Positions 6,050-14,210 of a DNA stretch of 20,617 nt are shown here, piece by piece. A program made the translations under genes and the position numbers. The stretch is from positions 1-20,617 of the forward strand of contig CALGOK010000114.1 of NCBI GenBank assembly GCA_937961295.1, written 5' to 3'. Origin of the DNA: an uncultured Gemmatimonadota bacterium. Lineage in GTDB: Bacteria > Gemmatimonadota > Gemmatimonadetes > Gemmatimonadales > GWC2-71-9. The number at the start of each line of letters is the position of its first letter. The first letter of the stretch is position 1. The notes beneath the pieces are model-generated. The model saw nothing but the letters and a program-made list of their open reading frames with translations. It ran no database searches and had not been told where the DNA came from.

Positions 6050-8514
6050 TCTCCCGTGTCCAGCGCCTTCGCAATCCGCGCCTTGATGTCCGCCAGGTGC
6101 GCCGCGGTGGCCGCATCGCCACGCACCCGGATCGCCGCGTCGAGCAGCGTGAGCTCGCGACGCGCCAGCGGAGGCGCCTCGGCAGTGGCCATGTCCACCC
6201 CGCGTGCCGCCGCATCGCCCGGTGCCGCCAGCGCGATCAACCGCTCCACGTGCGCACGCTGCAGCGCGCGTCGCCACGGATCGATCGGCGCCCCGCGCGC
6301 AAGCTCACCCCAGACCGCGCCGCGCACGTCGGCCAGCAACTCCGCAGCCGGATACCCGTCGCCGCCGTACGCCGCCTGCTCGGTCATCCGCTGCAGCCGT
6401 GCCGGATCGAGCACCCGCGCCAGCACGCTCGCCTGGAGCTGGCGGATCCGGTCGATTGCCCCGGCGCCCTCGATCCGCCGCAGCACCGCCTCGGGCACCA
6501 GCCATCGCGGCGTCGTGAACACCTGCTCGGCGAGGAACGCCATCGCCCGTCGCTGCTGGGCCCCGGGCACCGGCACGTATACCGGCCCCGCCTGGTCGGT
6601 CGCCTTGGCGTCGCGCTCGACGCCACCGATGCTGGTGATCGCGTGCCCCACGTAGCGCGCGTAGCTCGACACCAGCTCGCCGTAGAGCTCGGCCAGGTCG
6701 TCCCAGTTCTCGCCCGGCGTGGCAGTCCACGCCGGCAGCTCGGGGAGCACGCGCTGCAGGTTGGCCATGCCGAGCGTCGAGGCCTCGACGGCGTCGTCGC
6801 CGATGTCCTCGGTCTGGGCCCGGGGGTCCATCCCGTCGCCACCGTAGAAGCGGTAGCGCGCGTCGTCCGCGCGATCGCGGATCCAGCGATCGAGCACCGG
6901 CTGCTCCGCCTCCGCCGTGGCGGCGCCGGGAATCACCCGGTAGCCCCAGTTCACCGCATGCAGGTCGTACGGGCCGATCATCCGGATGAACCGCGTCACG
7001 CCATCGCCCGGCTGGGCCACGTAGTTCTGCCGCGCGTAGTCCATCACCGACGGTGCCACGCCATTGCGGGCGGTGAACGACGGGTCGCGCAGCGAGTCCA
7101 CGTCGTACGCCGAGGAGGCGATCATGTTGTGCGGCAGCCCGATGGCGTGGCCGATCTCATGGGCGATCACCTGCTTCACCGTCTCGCCGATCAGGTCGGG
7201 ATCCATCCGCAGCGTGCGGGCGGCCGGATTCGCCGCGCCGGTCTCGACCATCAACCGGTTGCGGTACGAACGCAGGTGGTTGTGGTACCAGATGATGTCG
7301 CTCTCGATGATCTCGCCGGTGCGCGGGTCGGCCACGCTCGGGCCGGTCGCGTTGCGGGTCAGGTTGGCGATGTAGCGCACGGTGGAGTAGCGCACGTCGT
7401 CGGGATCGAACTCGGGGTCCTCGGCCGGCGTCGGCGGGTCGCGCGCGATCACGGCGTTGCGGAACCCCGCCGCCTCGAACGCCTTGTTCCATTCCTCCAC
7501 CCCGGCGCGAATGTACGGCCGCCACTCGAGCGGCGTCCCCGGGTCGAGATAGAAGGTGATCGGCGTGACCGGCTCCACCAGCTCGCCGCGAGCGTACGCC
7601 GCCGGATCCTTCGGCTCCAGCCGCCAGCGCTGGAGCAGCCGGCGCTCGTCCGCCTTGAGCTCCGGCGATCCGAAGTCGATCTGCCGCAGCGTGAACCACC
7701 CCACCCGCTCGTCGGCGAAGCGCGGCCGCATCGGCTCGCGCGGCAGCAGCACCAGCGACTGCGCCGTGGTGAGCGACACGGTGCCGGTCGACGCCTGCGA
7801 CGGCGGCTCCGCCGCGTCGAAGGTCTGCACCTGGCGCACCTCGACGTTGAGCGGGAACGACTTCACGCTCGCCACGTAGCTCCGCTGCGGATCGAGGCGG
7901 CGCACCTTGAACTGCGTCCGCAACCCCGTCGAGAGGCCGCTGATCGCGGCGACGTCATCGTCGAGGAACGACGTGACGTCGATCACCACCGCCCCCGAGT
8001 CCGGGCGCCACGCCTCGAGCTTGAACGCGCGCAGGATCGGCGCGAAGGTGTTGGCGGCCACCGACTGCGCGATCGGCAGGGAGGTGTCGGCCACGTAGCG
8101 GGTGCCGCGACTGCGCAGCAGGATCCGGTCGCCGTCGCGCTCGAAGCGCACCAGGTACTCGTGGATGTTCGACCCGGCGTTGGTGAACGGCGAGAGGTCC
8201 TCCGCCGCCGCTGCGATCCGAGTCAGCCAGAGCATGTCGCGGCCGAGCAGCGAGTCCGGCACCTCCCAGAGCACCTTGCCGTCGACGCGGTGCACCAGGA
8301 ACAGGCCGCTGTCAGCCGAGGCTCCCCGGGGAATCACCTTGTCGTAGGGCTGCGGAGCGCTCCGGGCCACCTGGCGCGCCGGGGTGGCGGCGCTGTCCTG
8401 CACGGCGCGGGCCGGCACCGGCTGGGCGGGCGCGCTTCGGCCGGCGCAGCCCGCCGAGGTGAGGAGGATGGCGAACGCGACGATCGGGATGGGCAGCCGT
8501 GAGCGGGACATCAT
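6046..8514 (-). CDS. Lipoprotein zinc metalloprotease of the DUF5117/DUF4953 type
   Basis: An 822-residue lipoprotein peptidase. The lipobox is at 17-23 (LLTSAGC, Cys23). The N-terminal half (about 55-310) resembles the DUF5118/DUF5117 region: it includes YDKVIP, DGKVLWEVPDSLLGRDMLWLTRI and FERDGDRILLRS. The catalytic half holds the metzincin zinc site HEIGHAIGLPH at 452-462 (His452, Glu453, His456, His462) and a Met-turn SVMDYAR at 489-495. The length matches this family, which in my recollection is usually about 800-850 residues. It probably cleaves proteins at the cell surface or in the periplasm; the natural substrates are unknown. The start is one of two adjacent ATGs (8514 or 8511); AAGG upstream gives a better spacing to 8511. 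An open frame back to 9051 is rejected because it would bury the lipobox. It is transcribed divergently from the DUF1761 gene, with 114 bp between them. Confidence 0.88.
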   Translation of the reverse strand: MMSRSRLPIPIVAFAILLTSAGCAGRSAPAQPVPARAVQDSAATPARQVARSAPQPYDKVIPRGASADSGLFLVHRVDGKVLWEVPDSLLGRDMLWLTRIAAAAEDLSPFTNAGSNIHEYLVRFERDGDRILLRSRGTRYVADTSLPIAQSVAANTFAPILRAFKLEAWRPDSGAVVIDVTSFLDDDVAAISGLSTGLRTQFKVRRLDPQRSYVASVKSFPLNVEVRQVQTFDAAEPPSQASTGTVSLTTAQSLVLLPREPMRPRFADERVGWFTLRQIDFGSPELKADERRLLQRWRLEPKDPAAYARGELVEPVTPITFYLDPGTPLEWRPYIRAGVEEWNKAFEAAGFRNAVIARDPPTPAEDPEFDPDDVRYSTVRYIANLTRNATGPSVADPRTGEIIESDIIWYHNHLRSYRNRLMVETGAANPAARTLRMDPDLIGETVKQVIAHEIGHAIGLPHNMIASSAYDVDSLRDPSFTARNGVAPSVMDYARQNYVAQPGDGVTRFIRMIGPYDLHAVNWGYRVIPGAATAEAEQPVLDRWIRDRADDARYRFYGGDGMDPRAQTEDIGDDAVEASTLGMANLQRVLPELPAWTATPGENWDDLAELYGELVSSYARYVGHAITSIGGVERDAKATDQAGPVYVPVPGAQQRRAMAFLAEQVFTTPRWLVPEAVLRRIEGAGAIDRIRQLQASVLARVLDPARLQRMTEQAAYGGDGYPAAELLADVRGAVWGELARGAPIDPWRRALQRAHVERLIALAAPGDAAARGVDMATAEAPPLARRELTLLDAAIRVRGDAATAAHLADIKARIAKALDTGD

Positions 8515-8628
8515 CAGCCTTGGAGGAGGGTCGCGAAGGGGGGAACTCCCTAGGATAACGCGTCGCCTTGCCAGATCGTTGCAGCGGCCGCATCCTCTCC
8601 TCCCCCGCCCCGTCACCCGGGAGTCGTC

Positions 8629-9027
8629 ATGCCGCAGGTCAACCTGCTCGCCGTCCTCCTTGCGACCCTGGCCGCCTTCGTGATCGGCGGCGTGTGGTAT
8701 GGTCCCATGTTCGGGAAGCCCTGGATGGCCGCACACGGCTTCACCGCCGAGCAGCTGCAGCAGGGATTCAATCCCGCCAAGACCTACGGCGTCACCTTCC
8801 TGATTGGCCTCGTCACCGCCTACACCTTCGCGATGTTCCTTGGCACCGACATCGGCTGGACCACCGGGGCGCTCTACGGCTTCGTTGCGGGCGCGGTGTG
8901 GGTCGGCGGGTCGATCGCCACCAACTACCAGTTCGAGAACGTCGGGCCGACGCTCCTGATGATCAACGGCGGCTACCATGCCGTCCGGTTTACCGCCATG
9001 GGAGCGATCCTCGGCGGGATGAGCTAG
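8629..9027 (+). CDS. DUF1761 family membrane protein
   Basis: A 132-residue integral membrane protein with four likely helices at about 5-23, 52-71, 77-97 and 107-129. The motif GGVWYGPMFGKPWM at 20-33 is the recognisable core of DUF1761, and the near-C-terminal YHAVRFTAMGAILG fits as well. GGGAG lies 6 bp before the ATG. The family has no established biochemical role. The following DUF4442 gene is 95 bp away across two strong hairpins, so it may or may not share a transcript. Confidence 0.85.
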   Translation: MPQVNLLAVLLATLAAFVIGGVWYGPMFGKPWMAAHGFTAEQLQQGFNPAKTYGVTFLIGLVTAYTFAMFLGTDIGWTTGALYGFVAGAVWVGGSIATNYQFENVGPTLLMINGGYHAVRFTAMGAILGGMS

Positions 9028-9045
9028 GACCAGGGACGATCGCAG

Positions 9046-9097
9046 GCGCACCGCTCGCGGTGCGCGATGCCGGCACCGCGCGCCGCGAGCGGCGCGC
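9046..9097. terminator. Two adjacent strong GC hairpins
   Basis: GCGCACCGC (9046-9054) with GCGGTGCGC (9057-9065), and GCGCGCCGC (9078-9086) with GCGGCGCGC (9089-9097), are two perfect 9-bp inverted repeats with 2-nt centres, 12 bp apart. They fill the gap between the DUF1761 stop (9027) and the DUF4442 start (9123). They probably end or attenuate transcription. No T-run follows either. Confidence 0.5.
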
Positions 9098-9122
9098 CTG
9101 CCTGTCGTCGTATCCTTCCGGC

Positions 9123-9593
9123 ATGTCCCCCTCCCGCCTCCTCGCCCTCTGGCGCCGCCTTGGCGGCTCCGCGGCGGGCCGCTGGCTCTTCGCGCAGCTC
9201 ATCCGGCTCGGCGTGCCGTATTCGGGATCGATCGGCGCGCGGGTCATGGCCGTCGCGCCAGGGAAAAGCGTGGTCACCCTGCGCGACCGGCGCCGGGTGC
9301 GCAATCACCTGCAGAGCGTGCACGCGGTGGCGCTCGCCAACCTCGCCGAGCTCTCGAGCGGACTGGCGATGCTCGCGGCGCTCGACCCCGGCGTGCGCGG
9401 CATCCCGGTGGCGATCACCATCCGCTATCACCGCAAGGCGCGCGGCCTGCTCACCGCCACCGGATCGGCCTCGCCACCGGACGTGCGCGAGCCGGTCACC
9501 GCGATTGCCCACGCGGACATCCACGACGGCAGGGGAGAGCTGGTGGCCGATGCCGACGTGACATGGCAGCTCGACACGCGAAGGGGAGCCTGA
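9123..9593 (+). CDS. DUF4442 hotdog-fold protein (PaaI-thioesterase-like)
   Basis: A 156-residue protein of the hotdog fold, DUF4442 group, related to PaaI/YiiD-type acyl-CoA thioesterases. The segment RNHLQSVHAVALANLAE at 60-76 matches the family's N-H-x(4)-H-x(8)-E layout (Asn61, His62, His67, Glu76), which in related enzymes lies at the active site along the central helix. Later strands (VAITIRYHRKARGLLTATG and ADADVTWQL) are typical. It is probably cytoplasmic and acts on acyl thioesters, but DUF4442 members are little studied and activity is inferred. The ATG at 9123 has only a weak upstream Shine-Dalgarno. It ends 6 bp before the nitronate monooxygenase-like start, suggesting one operon. 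Confidence 0.8.
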   Translation: MSPSRLLALWRRLGGSAAGRWLFAQLIRLGVPYSGSIGARVMAVAPGKSVVTLRDRRRVRNHLQSVHAVALANLAELSSGLAMLAALDPGVRGIPVAITIRYHRKARGLLTATGSASPPDVREPVTAIAHADIHDGRGELVADADVTWQLDTRRGA

Positions 9594-9599
9594 ACAGGG

Positions 9600-10607
9600 A
9601 TGCCCCCCGTCCGCCGTCCCCCGTCCCCCGTCACCGCGCAGTTCCTCGCGCACACCGGCACCGAGCTGCCGCTCATCGGCGGCCCGATGTACCCGTGCTC
9701 CAATCCCGAGCTGGTCGCGGCGATCTCCGCGGCAGGCGCGCTGGGGGTGGTGCAGCCACTCTCGCTCACCTTTGTGCACCGCTGGGACGCCCGCGAGGGG
9801 TTCCGGTTCATCCGGGAACAGGCCGGTGGCCGACCGGTGGGGATGAATGCGCTCCTCGAGGGATCGTCGCGACGATATCGGGCAAGGATGGAGGAGTGGG
9901 TCGACATCGCCCTCGAGGAGGGGGTGCGGTTCTTCATCACCTCACTTGGCAACCCGCGCTGGGTGGTCGACCGGGTATCCCCGCATGGCGGGGTGGTGTA
10001 CCACGACGCAACCGAGGCGAAGTGGGCGGCCAAGGGGGTCGACGCCGGTGCCGTCGGCCTGATCGCGGTCAACAACCTCGCCGGCGGGCACGCCGGGCCA
10101 CGCGATCCAGCCGCGCTGCTCGACGAGCTCTCGCCGTTCGGCGTGCCGGTCGTGGCAGCGGGTGGCGTGGGCGACGCCGCGGGGTTTCGTGCCATGCTCG
10201 ACCTGGGATACGCCGGGGTGCAGTGTGGCACGCGGTTCATCGCCACCGCCGAGTGCAACGCCAGCGCACCCTACAAGGCGGCGATCCTCGACGCCGATGC
10301 CGACGACATCGTCCTCTCGGAGCGGATCACCGGGGTGCCCGTGGCGGTCATTCGGACCCCATGGATCGCGAGGATCGGCACCCGGGCAGGGCCCCTGGCA
10401 CGGCGGCTCCTCCGGGGCCGCCGCACCCGGCACTGGATGCGGACCCTCTACGCCCTGCGTGCCCTCTGGCAGCTGCGCCGGTCCTCCTACGATCCGGAGG
10501 GAACCCGCGAGTACTGGCAGGCCGGTAGGTCGGTGGCGACCATCGATACGGTGGAACCGGTGGCCGACATCGTGGCCCGGTTCCGCGACAGTCTCAAACC
10601 CGACTGA
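9600..10607 (+). CDS. Nitronate monooxygenase / 2-nitropropane dioxygenase-like flavoprotein
   Basis: A 335-residue TIM-barrel FMN enzyme of the nitronate monooxygenase family, which oxidises alkyl nitronates or related anionic nitro compounds. Visible features are LIGGPMYPCSNPELVAAIS from 25, NNLAGGHAGP at 158-167 (the GGH loop near the flavin), phosphate-binding VVAAGGVGD at 184-192 and GVQCGTRFIATAE at 206-218. The C-terminal extension (about 255-335) is Arg-rich and unusual in length for the core fold. The annotated first residues (MPPVRRPPSPV) are encoded by a 7-bp repeat array, so the true N-terminus may lie further in; no ATG occurs before codon 30. The family often carries broad or unknown substrates, so the nitronate assignment is tentative. 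It sits directly behind the DUF4442 gene. Confidence 0.82.
   Translation: MPPVRRPPSPVTAQFLAHTGTELPLIGGPMYPCSNPELVAAISAAGALGVVQPLSLTFVHRWDAREGFRFIREQAGGRPVGMNALLEGSSRRYRARMEEWVDIALEEGVRFFITSLGNPRWVVDRVSPHGGVVYHDATEAKWAAKGVDAGAVGLIAVNNLAGGHAGPRDPAALLDELSPFGVPVVAAGGVGDAAGFRAMLDLGYAGVQCGTRFIATAECNASAPYKAAILDADADDIVLSERITGVPVAVIRTPWIARIGTRAGPLARRLLRGRRTRHWMRTLYALRALWQLRRSSYDPEGTREYWQAGRSVATIDTVEPVADIVARFRDSLKPD
9604..9631. repeat. Four-unit heptamer array (CCCCCGT)
   Basis: Four consecutive 7-bp units, three identical CCCCCGT and one CCGCCGT, occupy 9604-9631 immediately after the proposed ATG at 9600. The array therefore either encodes the Pro/Arg-rich N-terminus of the flavoprotein or lies in its untranslated leader. 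Confidence 0.7.
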
Positions 10608-10714
10608 CACCGGGCCTCTTTCGCGTTGGCAGATTGGACCACATCTTTTCAGTTGAACCCGGGACCGCCGGGGCCCCCCAACTCCCCCGTTCCAACTCCG
10701 ATGAGGTATCCCGC

Positions 10715-13273
10715 ATGTTCCAGAGGAACGTTCGGCATCTCGCCCTGCTCGTGATCCTGACCATGCTTGGCGGCGCAGGCAGCCTTGCGGCCCAGGAAAC
10801 CGCGACCATCCGCGGCACCGTGACCCAGGCCGGCGGCAGCGACGCCCTCGCCGGGGTCCAGATCTCGATCCAGGGAACCGGGCTCGCCGCGGCCACCGGC
10901 GTGAACGGCCGCTACATCCTGGCGCGCGTCCCCACCGGGACGCAGGTGATCGTCTTCCGCTGGCTCGGCTACGCCCCGCTCACCCGCGAGGTGAACGTCA
11001 CCGGCGACATGACCCTCGACGTGGGGATGGAGCCGCAGCCGATCTCGCTCGCCGACCTCACGGTGTCGGCGGCGTCGCGCGAGCCCGAGCGGATCGTCGA
11101 GGCGCCCGCCGCCGTCACCCTCATCGAACCGCGGGTGCTGCAGAACACCGCGCCCACGCACCAGGCGCCGCTGGCGCTGGCGCAGGCCCCGGGCGTCGAC
11201 CTCGTCCAGAGCGGCGTCAACGACTTCAACATCAATGCGCGTGGCTTCAACTCGTCGCTCAACCGGCGTGTGCTCACGCTGCTCGACGGTCGCGACCTCG
11301 CGATCGCCTTCCTCGGCTCGCAGGAGTGGAACACCCTGCCGGTGTCGATGGACGAGCTGCGCGGCCTGGAGCTGGTGCGCGGCCCCGGCTCGGCGCTCTA
11401 CGGCGCCAACGCATTCGCGGGCGTGATCAACATGACCACCCTGTCGCCGCGCGAGGCGCCGGGCGGCAAGTTCTCGATCTCGGGCGGCGAGCTCGAGTCG
11501 TTCAAGGCCGACGGCCGCTGGGCCGGCACCTTCGGGCTGGGGCGCTGGGGCGTGCGCCTCAACGGCGGCTACGCCAGCAGCGACAGCTGGTCGCGCTCGC
11601 GCACCCTGCTCGATCGCACCGCGATCCAGCAGGAGTACGCCGAGGCGGTGGAAGGCACCGACATCACGGTGCCGCTGATGAGCAACCCCGAGGTCCGTGC
11701 GCTGATCGGCCAGACCTGCGGCGGCCAGACCGCAGCCTGTGCCGGCGCCGATCGCACGCCGCAGGGCGACCGCGATCCGGTCACCTCGATGTACGGCAGC
11801 GGCCGGCTCGACTACTACCTCGACAACGGCGGCGCCGTGACCGTCGAGGGTGGCGCCTCGCAGGTCGAGAACGAGGTGCTGGTGACCGGCATCGGCCGCG
11901 TGCAGGTGGCCCAGGGCTTCCGGCCCTACACCCGCGCGGCCTACAACACCGACCGGGTCAACGTCTTCGGCTACTGGAACCGGCGCGAATCAAAGGAGCC
12001 GCAGTACTCGCTCGCGTCAGGTGCCGAGCTGCTGGAGAAGTCAGACATCTTCCATGTCGAGGCGCAGGGCAACACCAACTTCATGGACGGCGATGCGCGC
12101 CTCATCGGCGGCGCCTCGTTCCGGCAGTACAACGTCAACACCTCGGGCACCCTGATGCGGCTTGACGATGACGATCGCCACGACAAGGTGTACTCGGTGT
12201 ACGGCCAGCTCGAGTACCGCGTGACCGAGAAGATCCGGCTCGTCGGCGCCGTGCGCTACGACGAGGGCGACCTCTTCGAGGGGCAGTTCTCGCCCAAGGG
12301 TGCCGTCGTCTGGTCGCCCAACGCGAACCACTCGTTCCGCTTCACGGTCAACCGCGCGTTCCAGACGCCCAACTACTCGGAGTTCTTCCTCCGCGTGGCC
12401 GCCGGCGCGCCGGCCAACTTCACCGCGCTCGAGAACGGCCTCCGGGCCAACCCGCAGCTCGGACCGGCGCTGGCCGGCGTGCCGCAGGGTCAGCTGTTCA
12501 CCAACTCCGCCGCCGTGCCGGTGTTCGCGCGCGGCAACCGCGACCTCGACGTCGAGAAGACCATCGGCTACGAGGTGGGCTGGAAAGGCGCGCTGTCGTC
12601 GCGGACGTACGTGACCGTCGACGCCTACATGAACAACATCAAGGACTTCGTCACCGACCTGCTGCCGGGCGTGAACCCGAACTTCCCGTACTGGACCGCG
12701 CCGGCCGCCGTCCCCGAGCAGGCCCGCGGCCCCCTCGTGGCGGCGGTGCGCAACGCGCTCGTGGCCAATCCTGCCACCCTCACCGCGGGCCTCGGGCTCA
12801 CCCGCAACGAGGACGGCAACACCTCGATCATCGTGAGCTATGCCAACGAGGGTGAGGTCGACCAGCGCGGCATCGACATCGGCATCGGCTACCAGCTCAC
12901 CGACGAGTTCCGGCTCGATGGCTCCTTCTCGTGGTTCGACTTCGAGGTGCAGAGCCAGCAGGCCGGCGACCAGCTGCTGCCCAACACCCCGGAGACCAAG
13001 GGCACCGTCACCCTGGCCTACGCCGGGATCACCAACGGCTGGGACGGCGACATCTCCGCCCGGTTCGTGAGCGAGTACGACTGGGCCGCCGGCGTCTTCG
13101 TCGGCACCGTCCCGGCGTCGCAAACCCTCAACGCCTCGCTCGGCTACCGGCTCAACCCGAACTTCCGGATCTTCGCCGTCGGGACCAACATCCTCGACCA
13201 GCAGCGCTACCACCTCTTCGGCGGCTCGGTCATCGGCCGTCGCGTGCTGGGAGGCGTCACCGCGACGTTCTGA
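10715..13273 (+). CDS. TonB-dependent outer-membrane receptor with carboxypeptidase-regulatory-like domain
   Basis: An 852-residue outer-membrane transporter driven by TonB. The signal peptide is 1-27 (ending SLAAQ). A CarboxypepD_reg-like Ig-type domain follows at about 29-105 (TIRGTVTQAG, GVNGRYILARVPTGTQVIVFRWLGY). A possible TonB-box region lies near 114-125, then the plug at about 127-245 with ARGFN (175-179), LLDGRD (189-194) and GPGSALYGANAFAGVIN (223-239). The C-terminal barrel ends in Phe (GGVTATF). The ATG at 10715 has GAGG 8 bp upstream; an in-frame ATG at 10634 would add 27 residues before the signal peptide and is rejected. The substrate is unknown. The esterase downstream hints at an iron-siderophore, but the sequence alone does not show this. 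No clear promoter is visible in the 107 bp upstream. Confidence 0.92.
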   Translation: MFQRNVRHLALLVILTMLGGAGSLAAQETATIRGTVTQAGGSDALAGVQISIQGTGLAAATGVNGRYILARVPTGTQVIVFRWLGYAPLTREVNVTGDMTLDVGMEPQPISLADLTVSAASREPERIVEAPAAVTLIEPRVLQNTAPTHQAPLALAQAPGVDLVQSGVNDFNINARGFNSSLNRRVLTLLDGRDLAIAFLGSQEWNTLPVSMDELRGLELVRGPGSALYGANAFAGVINMTTLSPREAPGGKFSISGGELESFKADGRWAGTFGLGRWGVRLNGGYASSDSWSRSRTLLDRTAIQQEYAEAVEGTDITVPLMSNPEVRALIGQTCGGQTAACAGADRTPQGDRDPVTSMYGSGRLDYYLDNGGAVTVEGGASQVENEVLVTGIGRVQVAQGFRPYTRAAYNTDRVNVFGYWNRRESKEPQYSLASGAELLEKSDIFHVEAQGNTNFMDGDARLIGGASFRQYNVNTSGTLMRLDDDDRHDKVYSVYGQLEYRVTEKIRLVGAVRYDEGDLFEGQFSPKGAVVWSPNANHSFRFTVNRAFQTPNYSEFFLRVAAGAPANFTALENGLRANPQLGPALAGVPQGQLFTNSAAVPVFARGNRDLDVEKTIGYEVGWKGALSSRTYVTVDAYMNNIKDFVTDLLPGVNPNFPYWTAPAAVPEQARGPLVAAVRNALVANPATLTAGLGLTRNEDGNTSIIVSYANEGEVDQRGIDIGIGYQLTDEFRLDGSFSWFDFEVQSQQAGDQLLPNTPETKGTVTLAYAGITNGWDGDISARFVSEYDWAAGVFVGTVPASQTLNASLGYRLNPNFRIFAVGTNILDQQRYHLFGGSVIGRRVLGGVTATF

Positions 13274-13288
13274 CCGGCATCGGTTGCT

Positions 13289-13356
13289 GCAGCCGCGGCC
13301 GTCAGGCCGCGGGGATGTCCTGAACGAGGACCCCCGCGGCCTGACGGCCGCGGCTG
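13289..13356. repeat. REP-like inverted pair (BIME-like element)
   Basis: Two copies of a unit of about 28-30 bp face each other. Each begins GGAC, then CCCCGCGGCC, TGAC, GGCCGCGG and CTG; one copy reads along the plus strand from 13328, the other along the minus strand from 13320, with two extra bases after GGAC. Each unit is itself a palindrome (CCGCGGCC-GTCA-GGCCGCGG). Together arms 13290-13314 and 13332-13356 form a perfect 25-bp stem. The element starts 16 bp after the TonB receptor stop, so it may also end that transcript. Confidence 0.75.
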
Positions 13357-13371
13357 ATTAGGATTGGCGCC

Positions 13372-14112
13372 GTGCTCCACGTCCTCCCCGACATCGCGGG
13401 TCCCGGCGACGCCGTGCGCGACCTCCTCGTCGCCGCGCCCCCAGGCTACCAGCGCGGGACGCGCCGCTACCCGGTGGTGTACGCCCTCGACGGCCAGAAC
13501 CTCTTCGATCCAGCCACCAGCTACGCCGGGGACTGGGGGCTGCTCGAGACCCTCGAGGAGCATGGGGCGGGCGATCCCGTGATTGTGGTCGGGATTCCCA
13601 ACCTGGGACCCGACCGGCTGCGCGAGTACTCGCCGTTCGACGATCCGGTGCGCGGCCCCGGCGAGGCGGCCCCGTTCCTCGACTGGCTGGTGCGGACCGT
13701 GAAGCCGCTGGTGGACGCCCGCTTCCGCACCCTCCCCGGTCGGCGCCACACCGCCATCGCCGGCTCCTCGATGGGCGGTCTCTTCGCCCTCTGGGCCCTG
13801 ATCCACGGGGCGGCGACGTTCGGCGCGGCGTGGTCGCTCTCGCCGGCATTCTGGTACGCCGACGGCGAGATCTTCCGCTGGCTGCGGCAGCAGCCGGCCC
13901 CGGTCGGGCGCATCCACCTCGACATCGGCACCGCCGAGGGCGACGACGAACTCTTCGACGCTCGCCGGATGCGCGACCTGCTCCTCGACCGCGGCTGGGT
14001 CATGGGCGGTTCACTCCGCTACGTCGAGGACCCGGGAGCCGGCCACGACGAGGCGGCGTGGGGCCGCCGGATCGGCGAGCACTGGCCGGAACTCGTGGCG
14101 ATGCTGGGGTAG
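13372..14112 (+). CDS. Alpha/beta-hydrolase esterase, enterochelin esterase (Fes/IroE)-like
   Basis: A 246-residue serine hydrolase of the esterase-D / enterochelin-esterase-like family. Visible elements are the N-terminal strand LVAAPPGY (19-26), VVYALDGQNLFD (35-46), the nucleophile elbow GSSMGG (131-136, Ser133), an acid candidate Asp191 in GTAEGDDE, and the catalytic His225 in GAGHDEAAW. There is no signal peptide, so it is probably cytoplasmic. The start is GTG with AGGA 8 bp upstream; it comes just after the REP-like element. Family members cleave ester bonds of ferric siderophores or simple esters. Placement behind a TonB receptor is consistent with siderophore use, but a general esterase is equally possible. 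Confidence 0.82.
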   Translation: MLHVLPDIAGPGDAVRDLLVAAPPGYQRGTRRYPVVYALDGQNLFDPATSYAGDWGLLETLEEHGAGDPVIVVGIPNLGPDRLREYSPFDDPVRGPGEAAPFLDWLVRTVKPLVDARFRTLPGRRHTAIAGSSMGGLFALWALIHGAATFGAAWSLSPAFWYADGEIFRWLRQQPAPVGRIHLDIGTAEGDDELFDARRMRDLLLDRGWVMGGSLRYVEDPGAGHDEAAWGRRIGEHWPELVAMLG

Positions 14113-14143
14113 CATCGTGTCTGGCGCCCTCGGGACCCGGCGG

Positions 14144-14149
14144 TACATT
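14144..14149 (+). promoter_or_regulatory. Possible -10 element before the SnoaL-like gene
   Basis: TACATT matches the sigma-70 -10 consensus at four of six positions, 61 bp before the ATG at 14211. I see no good -35 at the usual distance, so this is only a weak candidate. Confidence 0.2.
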
Positions 14150-14210
14150 CGCAGGGTTCCCTTCCGGCACCCCTGCCCCGTATGCCCACGCCAAGAACGA
14201 GGAGATCCGC

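Noticed and set aside
5011..8502. 1163-codon open frame on the plus strand
   Set aside because: It lies antisense to the haem-protein and metalloprotease genes, whose products have signal peptides, CXXCH and HEXXH motifs. Its own product is an Arg/His/Gly/Ala-rich low-complexity string, as expected from a GC-rich shadow frame.
8515..9051. N-terminal extension of the metalloprotease
   Set aside because: The frame is open, but starting there would place the lipobox about 200 residues inside and would overlap the well-supported DUF1761 gene on the other strand.
10634..10714. Earlier ATG for the TonB receptor
   Set aside because: It would add 27 residues before a clean signal peptide; the ATG at 10715 has a good Shine-Dalgarno.
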